Source of the DNA: Trueperaceae bacterium | GTDB taxonomy: Bacteria; Deinococcota; Deinococci; Deinococcales; Trueperaceae | NCBI GenBank assembly: GCA_003567075.1 | Contig: PXAU01000033.1 | Span: 1-5,566, forward strand | Direction: 5' to 3' | DNA length: 5,566 nucleotides | In this document: positions 1-5,441 of the stretch, one piece after another | How positions within the stretch are numbered: the first letter of the stretch is position 1 | Layout: each line of letters opens with the position of its first letter | The notes under the pieces: model-generated | What the model saw: only the letters and a program-made list of their open reading frames with translations | Told to the model about the DNA's origin: nothing | Databases searched by the model: none | Program-made: the position numbers and the translations under genes

Positions 1-80
1 CCCGGCGCCACCAACCAGCGCAGCACCTCGCCCTCGACCACCGACTCGGCCAACTCCGGCAACAGCACGTCCTTGGGCAT
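1..80 (-). CDS. bkdB: Dihydrolipoamide acyltransferase (E2) of a 2-oxoacid dehydrogenase complex, N-terminal fragment
   Basis: Only the first 26 codons are present; the gene continues past the left edge. It starts at the ATG at 80-78, reads MPKDVLLPELAESVVEGEVL, and continues RWLVAP. This is the opening beta-strand and turn of a biotinyl/lipoyl domain. The P-x-L-x-E-S-V-x-E-G pattern is typical of E2 chains; the lipoylated lysine would lie about 20 residues further on, outside the window. E2 forms the core of the complex, takes the acyl group from E1 on its swinging lipoyl arm and passes it to CoA. An AGGAGG at 90-85 sits four bases before the ATG, which makes this start secure. The gene follows E1-alpha and E1-beta in the same direction, the usual order in branched-chain 2-oxoacid dehydrogenase operons. 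The substrate (branched-chain acyl versus acetyl) is inferred from the E1 partners; the symbol follows Bacillus usage. Confidence 0.88.
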   Translation of the reverse strand, partial: MPKDVLLPELAESVVEGEVLRWLVAP

Positions 81-84
81 CGGG

Positions 85-90
85 CCTCCT
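85..90 (-). promoter_or_regulatory. Shine-Dalgarno of the E2 gene
   Basis: AGGAGG on the minus strand, four bases before the ATG at 80-78. This is a full-strength match to the anti-Shine-Dalgarno and fixes the E2 start. It directly abuts the hairpin at 91-120. Confidence 0.8.
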
Positions 91-120
91 GCGTCGCGTC
101 CGCCCGCTCGGGCGCGACGC
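91..120 (-). promoter_or_regulatory. Hairpin in the E1-beta/E2 intergenic gap
   Basis: Positions 91-98 (GCGTCGCG) and 113-120 (CGCGACGC) are perfect reverse complements. After one mismatch (99/112), the stem continues with three more pairs (100-102 with 109-111), closing a six-base loop. It occupies most of the 50-base gap between the E1-beta stop and the E2 start, and its 3' end on the transcript touches the E2 Shine-Dalgarno. There is no T-run after it, so it does not look like a classical intrinsic terminator. A role in mRNA processing, 3'-end protection or tuning of E2 translation is inference. Confidence 0.5.
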
Positions 121-130
121 GCGACGAACG

Positions 131-1108
131 TTAGTAGTCCAGCACCTGCTGCACGGCGTGCAGGATGCGGTTGCGACCGGGCAGGTAGGCCCGGTCCTGG
201 GCGTACGGGTAGGGCGTGTCGAAACCGCTCACCCGCAGCGGCGGCGCCTCGAGCAGGTCGAGCGCCTCCTCGGCGATGGTGGCCGCCACCTCGCTCATCA
301 TGCCAACCGAGTGCGGCGCCTCGGACACCAGCACCACGCGCCCCACCGCAGCCACCCGCTCCAGCACCAGCGCCTCGTCCCAGGGCATGAGCCAGCGCAG
401 GTCGATCACGTCGGCGCCGATGCCCTGGGCGGCCAGCGCGTCGGCGGCCTGCAGCGTCTCGGCCATGCTGCCGCCGTAGCTGACGAGCACCACCTCGCCA
501 CCCTCGCGCCGGCGCACCGCCCGGCCGACCGGCACCAGCTGGTCGGGATCGTCGGGCACGTCCTCCTTGAGCGCCCGGTAGAGCCGCTTGGGCTCCATGA
601 ACACCACCGGGTCGTCACCGCGCACGGCCGTCTTGAGACAGCCGCGGGCATCGCTCGGCGTCGAGGGGTACACCACCTGCAGCCCCGGCGTGTGCACGAA
701 GTGCGTCTCGGGGTTCTGCGAGTGGTGGTGCCCGCCCTTCACCCCGCCGCCAGCCGGCATGCGCACCACCATCGGGGCGCTGAAGGCGCCGCCGGAGCGG
801 TAGCGCAGCTTGGCCACCTGCGAGACGAGCTGGTCGAAGCCCGGGAAGACGTAGTCGGCGAACTGGATCTCGGCCACCGGCCGCAGCCCGTGCACCGCCA
901 TGCCGACGGCGGCGCCGATGATGGCCGCCTCGGAGAGCGGCGTGTCGATCACGCGGTCCGGGCCGAAGGCCTCGTACAAGCCCTCGGTGGCAAGGAACAC
1001 CCCGCCGCGCTTGCCGACGTCCTCGCCCAGCACCACCACCCGCTCGTCGCGGCGCATCTCCTCGTGCAGCGTCCGCGCGACCGTCTGGACGTACGTCTGC
1101 AGCGGCAT
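131..1108 (-). CDS. bkdAB: 2-oxoacid (probably branched-chain) dehydrogenase E1 component, beta subunit
   Basis: This 325-residue protein is a normal length for E1-beta. With E1-alpha it forms the alpha2beta2 thiamine-diphosphate enzyme that decarboxylates a 2-oxoacid and acylates the E2 lipoyl arm in the cytoplasm. Visible family marks are the N-terminal GEDVGKRGGVF (28-38); DTPLSE with Glu60, the glutamate expected to activate the TPP pyrimidine ring; FADYVFPGFDQ (83-93); the RYRSGG segment; HHHSQNPE (127-134) with an active-site histidine near 129; EPKRLYRA (172-179); VIDLR (234-238); and SEAP near 262. The HSQ-PE and EPK-LYRA motifs are those of branched-chain E1-beta rather than pyruvate E1-beta. 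The ATG at 1108 follows the E1-alpha TAG with no gap, and GAAGGA inside the end of E1-alpha is a suitable ribosome site, so the two subunits are probably translationally coupled. The stop is TAA at 133-131. An acetoin or pyruvate dehydrogenase E1-beta is the alternative. Confidence 0.93.
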   Translation of the reverse strand: MPLQTYVQTVARTLHEEMRRDERVVVLGEDVGKRGGVFLATEGLYEAFGPDRVIDTPLSEAAIIGAAVGMAVHGLRPVAEIQFADYVFPGFDQLVSQVAKLRYRSGGAFSAPMVVRMPAGGGVKGGHHHSQNPETHFVHTPGLQVVYPSTPSDARGCLKTAVRGDDPVVFMEPKRLYRALKEDVPDDPDQLVPVGRAVRRREGGEVVLVSYGGSMAETLQAADALAAQGIGADVIDLRWLMPWDEALVLERVAAVGRVVLVSEAPHSVGMMSEVAATIAEEALDLLEAPPLRVSGFDTPYPYAQDRAYLPGRNRILHAVQQVLDY

Positions 1109-2236
1109 CTAGGGTCCTTCGTCCTCGCCGGCGGCGCGGCGCGCCGCGCGGAAGCGCTCGCGCTGCCGCTCGAGCTGCGGCGTGGGGCGCGAGAGCACGT
1201 CGTCGAACATCCACTCGAGCGGTACCTCGCCGGCCGCCCGTGCGGCCGCCACGGCCGCGTCGACCTCGCCCGCGAGCTGCTCACGCGCCTCGCGCTCGCG
1301 CGCCTCGTCCCACAGACCGCGTCCCTCCAGGTAGCGCCGGAAGCGCGGGATGGGATCGCGCTCGCGCCAGGCCGCAACCTCCTCAGCGGGGCGGTAGACG
1401 CCGTCGTCATCGGCGCTGCTGTGCGGACCGTAGCGGTACACCAGCATCTCCACCAGCGCCGGGCCGAAACCGTCGCGCGCCGCAGCCATCAGCTCGCGCA
1501 TCAGGTAGTAGCAGGCCAGCACGTCCATGCCGTCGACCAGGTAGCCCGGCATGCCGTAGGCGTGGGCCTTGACCGCCACGTTGTGGCTGCCGGTCTGCTG
1601 CCGCATGCCGACGCTGATGGCGTAACCGTTGTTCTGGCAGGCGAACACGATCGGCGCGCCCTGGGCACCGGCGAAGTTGAGCGCCGCGTGCCAGTCGCCC
1701 TCGCTGGTGGCGCCCTCGCCGAAGGTGCAGACGGTGGCGTCGCCATCGCCACGCAGCTTCTGCGCGACCGCGCTGCCGACGGCCGCGGGTACGTGCGAGG
1801 CGATGGCCGACGCCACCGTGAACATGCGCAGCGGGCGGCTGCCGGGGTGGGCCGGCATCTGGCGGCCCCGCGCGGGGTCGGCGCGGGTGCCCATCATCTG
1901 GCCGAACAGCTCGGCCAGCGGCCAGCCCACCGCGATGGCCAGGGCGGTGTCGCGGTAGTAGGGGTAGATCCAGTCGCGGCCCGGCCGGAGCGCGTACGCG
2001 ATGCCGACCTGCGCGGCCTCGTGCCCAGCAGACGGCGCCACGAAGCTGCTCCTGCCGGTGCGCTGCAGCAGCACCAAACGTTCGTCGACCATCCGCGCCA
2101 GCAGCAGGTGCCGGTACATGGCCTGCAGGCTGGGGACGTCGAGGTCGCAGGCGAAGCCGCCCACCCAGGCGCCGGCCTCGTCGATCAACCGGATCGGCTG
2201 CTCGCCGAAAGGTTCGAAGCGTTGCGTCTCGGTGAT
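1109..2236 (-). CDS. bkdAA: 2-oxoacid (probably branched-chain) dehydrogenase E1 component, alpha subunit
   Basis: This is the alpha subunit of the TPP-dependent E1 enzyme. Counting from codon 2236 it is 375 residues. It carries TGRSSFVAPSAGHEAAQVG (60-78), WIYPYYRD (89-96), the TPP/Mg motif GEGATSEGD (173-181) closed by NNGYAIS (202-208), and the loop HSSADDD (272-278), which corresponds to the phosphorylation loop of mammalian E1-alpha. GEG in place of the common GDG is normal in branched-chain E1-alpha, including the human enzyme. The first standard start codon is TTG at 2188 (giving 359 residues), but it has no Shine-Dalgarno. The frame stays open upstream and reads TETQRFEPFGEQPIRLIDEA, which matches from memory the N-terminus of the Thermus protein (ETHRFETF-EEPIRLI). 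The codon at 2236-2234 is ATC, nine bases after GGAGG. I therefore extend the gene to 2236; the start codon is unusual (see findings). The stop TAG abuts the E1-beta ATG. Confidence 0.92.
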   Translation of the reverse strand: MTETQRFEPFGEQPIRLIDEAGAWVGGFACDLDVPSLQAMYRHLLLARMVDERLVLLQRTGRSSFVAPSAGHEAAQVGIAYALRPGRDWIYPYYRDTALAIAVGWPLAELFGQMMGTRADPARGRQMPAHPGSRPLRMFTVASAIASHVPAAVGSAVAQKLRGDGDATVCTFGEGATSEGDWHAALNFAGAQGAPIVFACQNNGYAISVGMRQQTGSHNVAVKAHAYGMPGYLVDGMDVLACYYLMRELMAAARDGFGPALVEMLVYRYGPHSSADDDGVYRPAEEVAAWRERDPIPRFRRYLEGRGLWDEAREREAREQLAGEVDAAVAAARAAGEVPLEWMFDDVLSRPTPQLERQRERFRAARRAAGEDEGP

Positions 2237-2245
2237 CCCCCCACA

Positions 2246-2250
2246 CCTCC
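2246..2250 (-). promoter_or_regulatory. Shine-Dalgarno for E1-alpha
   Basis: GGAGG on the minus strand. It is nine bases from the ATC at 2236-2234 but 57 bases from the first standard start, TTG 2188, so it only makes sense if translation begins near 2236. The GTG codons that overlap it and follow it immediately are out of frame and too close to it. Confidence 0.6.
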
Positions 2251-2277
2251 GTCCGCCTTGCCCGGCGCGTGCGGCGA

Positions 2278-2286
2278 AGCATAGCA
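2278..2286 (-). promoter_or_regulatory. Candidate extended -10 promoter of the E1 operon
   Basis: The minus strand reads TGC-TATGCT, an extended -10 pattern (TGn followed by a hexamer matching TATAAT at four of six positions). Transcription would start near 2271, leaving a leader of about 35 bases that contains the GGAGG at 2250-2246. I see no convincing -35 box at the usual spacing; an extended -10 can partly compensate. This is a visual prediction only. Confidence 0.4.
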
Positions 2287-2327
2287 GACGCTCGCGCCAC
2301 TACCGGTCGCGATGCGTCGTGGGCAGC

Positions 2328-2339
2328 TAGACTGACGCC
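2328..2339 (+). promoter_or_regulatory. Candidate leaderless promoter of the membrane-protein gene
   Basis: TAGACT at 2328-2333 fits the TAnnnT -10 consensus and ends six bases before the ATG at 2340. With normal -10 to +1 spacing, transcription would begin at the A of the ATG, giving a leaderless mRNA. Consistent with this, no Shine-Dalgarno precedes the ATG. Leaderless genes with a -10 box just before the start codon are well known in Deinococcus and relatives. No clear -35 was seen. Confidence 0.5.
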
Positions 2340-2876
2340 ATGGACCAGCGTCGGCTACTCGCGCTCGCCCTGATACTGCTCGGGATCCTGGGGCTGCTGG
2401 CGCGCACCTCGGCCGGCAGCGGCTGGTTGTGGTTGGGCGTGGTGGCAGCCGTGGCGATCGCGGCCTACGCCAACACCCGAACGTACGGGTTCCTGCTGCT
2501 GGGCGGCGTGATGGGGGGCAGCGCGCTGGGGCTGCTGCTGAGCGAGCTGGCCCGGGGCGACGGCGTGTTCCTGATCAGCCTGGGCGCGGGCTTCGTCGCG
2601 GTCGACCGGATCGAGCCGCGCGGCCAGCGCTGGGTCAGATCGCTCGGCCTGGTGCTGGCGATCCTCGGCCTGCTGGTGTGGCTCATCGACCTTGGCGGGC
2701 TGGGTACGGCCTGGCTACCGCTGCTGCTGATCGCGCTCGGGATCGCGCTGTTGTGGCGCGACCGGCGCCGCGCGCTGACCTTCCCGCCGCCGCTGCGGCC
2801 GGTAGCACCAGCGAGCGCCAGCGCGCCGCACGAGACTGCGACGCCGCCGACGCTGTCGGACGAGCCGCCGCGGTAG
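2340..2876 (+). CDS. Hypothetical multi-pass membrane protein
   Basis: I do not recognise this 178-residue protein. It has about six hydrophobic segments, at roughly residues 5-21, 28-44, 48-67, 75-88, 101-117 and 121-139. The last is followed by WRDRRRA, which by the positive-inside rule places the tail in the cytoplasm. The tail (about 148-178) is rich in Pro, Ala, Ser and Thr and looks disordered. Short glycine-rich hydrophobic repeats (LILLGILGLL, LVLAILGLLV, LLIALGIALL) resemble the small helical-hairpin membrane modules seen in LiaF/LiaI-type and other uncharacterised proteins, but no catalytic or binding motif is visible. The start is ATG 2340, preceded by a -10 box but no Shine-Dalgarno, so it is probably leaderless. 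The stop TAG lies at 2874-2876. The gene is transcribed toward citrate synthase, 138 bases upstream of it, and divergently from the E1 operon. No function can be assigned. Confidence 0.8.
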   Translation: MDQRRLLALALILLGILGLLARTSAGSGWLWLGVVAAVAIAAYANTRTYGFLLLGGVMGGSALGLLLSELARGDGVFLISLGAGFVAVDRIEPRGQRWVRSLGLVLAILGLLVWLIDLGGLGTAWLPLLLIALGIALLWRDRRRALTFPPPLRPVAPASASAPHETATPPTLSDEPPR

Positions 2877-2879
2877 ACT
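2874..2879 (+). promoter_or_regulatory. Candidate -10 box for citrate synthase
   Basis: TAGACT, identical to the box at 2328-2333, overlaps the TAG stop of the membrane-protein gene. Transcription would begin near 2886, giving citrate synthase a leader of about 129 bases. There is no obvious -35. Because the match includes a stop codon, coincidence is possible. Confidence 0.3.
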
Positions 2880-3014
2880 CCGCGTCATCTCGCGCGAGCG
2901 TGGTGGGCAAGCACGCCCGCACGCTTCCGCCTCGCCCGCGTGAACCGGGCAACCCACATCGATCCCCCGCTTCCGGCGGCTGCAGGCCGCAGGGCGGCAC
3001 CTCACGGAGGCAGC
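2877..3014 (+). other. Leader region upstream of citrate synthase, with Shine-Dalgarno
   Basis: This 138-base gap ends with GGAGG at 3006-3010, four bases before the citrate synthase ATG. It contains a 10-base perfect palindrome, CTCGCGCGAG (2889-2898). It also contains a short hairpin, GCGGC at 2976-2980 with GCCGC at 2986-2990 around a five-base loop, located 15 bases before the Shine-Dalgarno. I see no riboswitch fold or operator that I can name. An in-frame GTG at 2940 would add 25 residues to citrate synthase, but they are low-complexity and lack a ribosome site. Confidence 0.45.
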
Positions 3015-4157
3015 ATGGAACCGACCATCCACCACGGGCTCGCCGGCGTCTACGTCGCCCCGACCGATATTTGCGGCATCGACGGCGAGGGGGGAAGGCT
3101 GTTCTACCGCGGCTACGACATCAACGACCTGACCGAGGCGACCTACGCCGAGGTGGTCTACCTGCTGTGGCACGGCGTGCTCCCGACGCAGGCGCAACTC
3201 GAGGCGTTCCGGGCCGACCTGCTGCCCCACTACCCCATTCCCGACAAGGTCATGGAGCTGCTGCACTGCCTCCCCGAGGGCACCGACCCGATGCACATGC
3301 TGCAGGCGGGGGTGGCGATGCTCGCGGCCTTCGACGACAACCCCGACGAGGTCGACCCCGACAACGTGCGCCGCATCGGACGCTCGCTGGTGGTGCAGTT
3401 CCCCAACCTTGTCGCCACCTACGACCGCATCCGCAAGGGCAAGGAGCCGCTGGAGCCGAAGTCCGAGCTGGGCCTGGCCGGCAACTTCCTGTACCTGCTC
3501 AACGGCGAGGTTCCGAACCCCGCCGCGGTACGGGTCATGAACACCGTGCTGCTCGTGCACGCCGAGCACGGCAGCAACGCCAGCACGTTCGTGGCGCGCG
3601 CCAGCGCCAGCACCCTCACCGACGTCTACAGCGCCATCGCCGCGGCGGTGGGTTCGCTCAAGGGACCGCTGCACGGCGGCGCCAACGAGGCCGTGATGCG
3701 CACGCTCGAGAAGATCGGCAGCGTCGAGGGCGTGGAGCCGTACGTCATGGACACGCTGGCGAAGCCGAAGGGGCGCATCATGGGCTTCGGCCACCGCGTG
3801 TACAAGGTGCTCGACCCACGCGGCATCATCCTGCGCAACGTCGCGACAGAACTCGCGAAGGAGTCGTCCGAGGCCAAGTGGTTCGAGATGTCGCTCGAGA
3901 TGGAACGCGTCATGAACCGCGAGATGGACAAGCGCGGGCGCCAGATCCGCGCCAACCTCGACTTCTTCTCCGCCAGCGTGTACCGCATGCTGGGCATCCC
4001 GGTCGACCTCTACACGCCGATCTTCGCCGTGGCGCGCGTGAGCGGCTGGATGGCGCACCTGTTCGAGCAGTACGCCGACAACCACCTCATGCGCCCACTG
4101 CTGAAGTACCAGGGCGAACGCGGCACGCCCTTCGTGCCCATCGCCGAGCGCGGCTGA
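3015..4157 (+). CDS. gltA: Citrate synthase
   Basis: This 380-residue enzyme condenses acetyl-CoA with oxaloacetate to give citrate and CoA, the entry step of the TCA cycle. Its length fits the short bacterial/archaeal type (Thermus, Bacillus CitZ-like) rather than the longer NADH-regulated proteobacterial form. Features in order are GRLFYRGYDI (27-36); HAEHGSNAST (182-191), the substrate-binding signature; GPLHGGANE (217-225) with catalytic His220; MGFGHRVYK (256-264) with catalytic His260; NLDFFSA (314-320) with catalytic Asp316; and ARVSGWMAH (340-348) with a citrate-binding arginine at 341. Asn-Leu-Asp-Phe-Phe-Ser-Ala is a mild variant of the usual NVDFYSG. The ATG at 3015 is chosen over the upstream GTG at 2940 because GGAGG lies four bases before it and the protein then starts at the family-typical position. 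2-Methylcitrate synthase, a close paralogue, cannot be fully excluded from sequence alone, but no prp genes are nearby. Confidence 0.95.
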   Translation: MEPTIHHGLAGVYVAPTDICGIDGEGGRLFYRGYDINDLTEATYAEVVYLLWHGVLPTQAQLEAFRADLLPHYPIPDKVMELLHCLPEGTDPMHMLQAGVAMLAAFDDNPDEVDPDNVRRIGRSLVVQFPNLVATYDRIRKGKEPLEPKSELGLAGNFLYLLNGEVPNPAAVRVMNTVLLVHAEHGSNASTFVARASASTLTDVYSAIAAAVGSLKGPLHGGANEAVMRTLEKIGSVEGVEPYVMDTLAKPKGRIMGFGHRVYKVLDPRGIILRNVATELAKESSEAKWFEMSLEMERVMNREMDKRGRQIRANLDFFSASVYRMLGIPVDLYTPIFAVARVSGWMAHLFEQYADNHLMRPLLKYQGERGTPFVPIAERG

Positions 4158-4194
4158 GCGCAGCGCGGCGGGCGCGCTTGTGCTGAGCGCAGCG
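4153..4194 (+). repeat. 13-bp direct repeat at the end of citrate synthase
   Basis: GCTGAGCGCAGCG occurs at 4153-4165, spanning the TGA stop, and again at 4182-4194, a period of 29 bases. Each copy can itself form a small GCTG/CAGC hairpin. The following bases are also alike (GCGGGCGC versus GGGCGCC), suggesting a decayed tandem duplication of the gene's 3' end. Confidence 0.5.
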
Positions 4195-4222
4195 GGCGCC
4201 TCGGCGTCACCGCGCGCCCGCC
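4167..4222. terminator. Candidate bidirectional terminator hairpin between convergent genes
   Basis: GGCGGGCGCGC (4167-4177) and GCGCGCCCGCC (4212-4222) are perfect 11-base reverse complements separated by 34 bases, which can fold into smaller stems of their own. The element lies in the 83-base gap between the convergent citrate synthase and hydrolase genes, where a shared terminator is expected. There is no T-run on either side, so it is not a canonical intrinsic terminator. In such GC-rich DNA, some inverted complementarity arises by chance. Confidence 0.4.
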
Positions 4223-4240
4223 CGCACGCCCGCCCCCGGC

Positions 4241-5434
4241 TCAGCGCGCCAGCGCGCCCGCTACGAACGTGCCGAGCGCCGCTTCGTACCCCCTCGGGTC
4301 GACGTTCCAGGCCTCGACGTGGTCGCCCCGCTCGAGCCGACGGTAGCTGAGCAGGCCCGGCGGCACGCGAGCCGCGAAGTCGTCGACGAGCGCCACCGGG
4401 ATGGTGCCGTCCTGGGCGGTCGCGTGCAGCAGCAGCGGCACGTCGAGCGTCGGCGCCAGACGCCGTAGGTCGAGCGCGCCGAAGTCGACGCCCGTGCGGC
4501 GGCTCGCCAGCCGCAAGCCCAGGTCGGCCGCCGCGGCCGGCAGGCCGGAGCGCCGCACGCCCTGCCGCAGCACCTCGCGCGGATCGACCAGCGGCGCGTC
4601 GAGCGTGATCGCGAGCAGCCTCGGCGCGTCCGCCGGCCAGCGCTCACGGGCCAGCAACGCCAGCGCGCCACCCATCGAGTAGGTGACCAGCACCACCCGC
4701 GCCACGTCGCGCGCGCGCAACCAGGCCAGCGCCGCCAACAGGTCGTCGGCCTCGCCGGCCCCGTAGTGGAACAATCCGTCGGGGCTCGGATCGCTGCTGT
4801 CGTGGTTGCGGTAGCTGCTCACCAGCACCGAGGCACCGCTGGCGGCGATCACCGGCAGCGCCCGCAGCGCCTCGTTGCGCTCGCCACGACGGCGGCCGTG
4901 CACCATCACCACGGCCGCGTCGCCGGGACGCTCCAGCCACCAGGCCGCCAGCTCGCCGACGGGCCCGTCGATGCGCACCTCGTCGAAGGGGAGGTCGTGA
5001 TCGCGCAGCGGGTCGCGGCGGTACACGGTCACGTCGAGCCGCGCCGGCGCGCCGGGACGGGGCGGCGCGCCCGACACCGGCGCGAGCGACCTGGTCACGT
5101 GCTGCGCGTCGCGCGCCAGCACGGGGCCGAGCCGACCGTGGCCGATGGCGCCGTCGTCGTCCCACAGCAACCCGTAACGTCCCTCGGCGTCGACCCGCGC
5201 GAACTGGGGCACGTGGCTGCCGCTCGGCAAGGGCAGCACCAGCCTCAGGCGGGTCGTGTCGTCGGGATCGGTCGCCACGGAGCGCAGCGTGAACTCCGGC
5301 TGGAGCCCGTACGGCTCGGGCACGAGCAGGCTGCGGGCCACCCGGTCGGCCACCCGGTACGCCACGAGCGCGCCGAGCGCCAGCAGCGCCAGCGGTACGA
5401 GCAGCGCGAGCAACGTGCCCGTCATCGCGGGCAC
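4241..5434 (-). CDS. Membrane-anchored alpha/beta hydrolase
   Basis: This 397-residue protein has one N-terminal hydrophobic segment (about 6-26) and is probably tethered to the membrane. A roughly 120-residue N-terminal domain (about 40-160) follows; it contains GRYGLLWDD (85-93) and DPLRDHDLPF (141-150), a layout I recall from uncharacterised hydrolases of Actinobacteria and Deinococcota. The C-terminal alpha/beta hydrolase fold shows the oxyanion HG (179-180), SSYRNHD (206-212), the nucleophile elbow TYSMGG with Ser253, the acid Asp342 in QDGTIP, and His372 in GDHVEAW, so the catalytic triad is complete. The elbow has Thr251 where the usual GxSxG motif has Gly. The substrate is unknown; esterase, thioesterase and peptidase activity are all possible. 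The first start is GTG 5434, seven bases after the purA stop; ATG 5425, three codons later, is an equally plausible start. Neither has a clear Shine-Dalgarno, so reinitiation after purA is likely. The stop is TGA at 4243-4241. Confidence 0.85.
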   Translation of the reverse strand: MPAMTGTLLALLVPLALLALGALVAYRVADRVARSLLVPEPYGLQPEFTLRSVATDPDDTTRLRLVLPLPSGSHVPQFARVDAEGRYGLLWDDDGAIGHGRLGPVLARDAQHVTRSLAPVSGAPPRPGAPARLDVTVYRRDPLRDHDLPFDEVRIDGPVGELAAWWLERPGDAAVVMVHGRRRGERNEALRALPVIAASGASVLVSSYRNHDSSDPSPDGLFHYGAGEADDLLAALAWLRARDVARVVLVTYSMGGALALLARERWPADAPRLLAITLDAPLVDPREVLRQGVRRSGLPAAAADLGLRLASRRTGVDFGALDLRRLAPTLDVPLLLHATAQDGTIPVALVDDFAARVPPGLLSYRRLERGDHVEAWNVDPRGYEAALGTFVAGALAR

Positions 5435-5441
5435 GGGGTCG

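Noticed and set aside
1615..1720. GEG instead of GDG in the E1-alpha TPP motif as a possible inactivating change
   Set aside because: Branched-chain E1-alpha proteins, including the human one, normally have GEG at this position.
158..2284. A 708-codon open frame on the plus strand, antisense to E1-beta and E1-alpha
   Set aside because: It runs across the TAG-ATG junction of two clearly recognised genes. Its His/Arg/Ala-rich translation is what GC-rich codon usage gives on the opposite strand, and no family motif is visible.
1407..2300. A 297-codon minus-strand frame overlapping E1-alpha, whose GTG at 2245 follows the GGAGG
   Set aside because: It is out of frame with the recognised E1-alpha protein, its translation is Arg-rich without motifs, and the GTG is too close to the GGAGG for normal initiation.
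2940..3014. A 25-residue N-terminal extension of citrate synthase from GTG 2940
   Set aside because: There is no Shine-Dalgarno before it, the extension is low-complexity, and ATG 3015 has GGAGG at good spacing and gives the family-typical N-terminus.
2715..4085. A 456-codon minus-strand open frame antisense to citrate synthase
   Set aside because: Citrate synthase on the other strand has all its catalytic motifs. The antisense product is low-complexity with no start signal.
2429..4186. A 585-codon plus-strand open frame overlapping the membrane protein and citrate synthase
   Set aside because: It is out of frame with two supported genes and its Arg/Ala/Gly-rich composition is typical of a GC-rich shadow frame.
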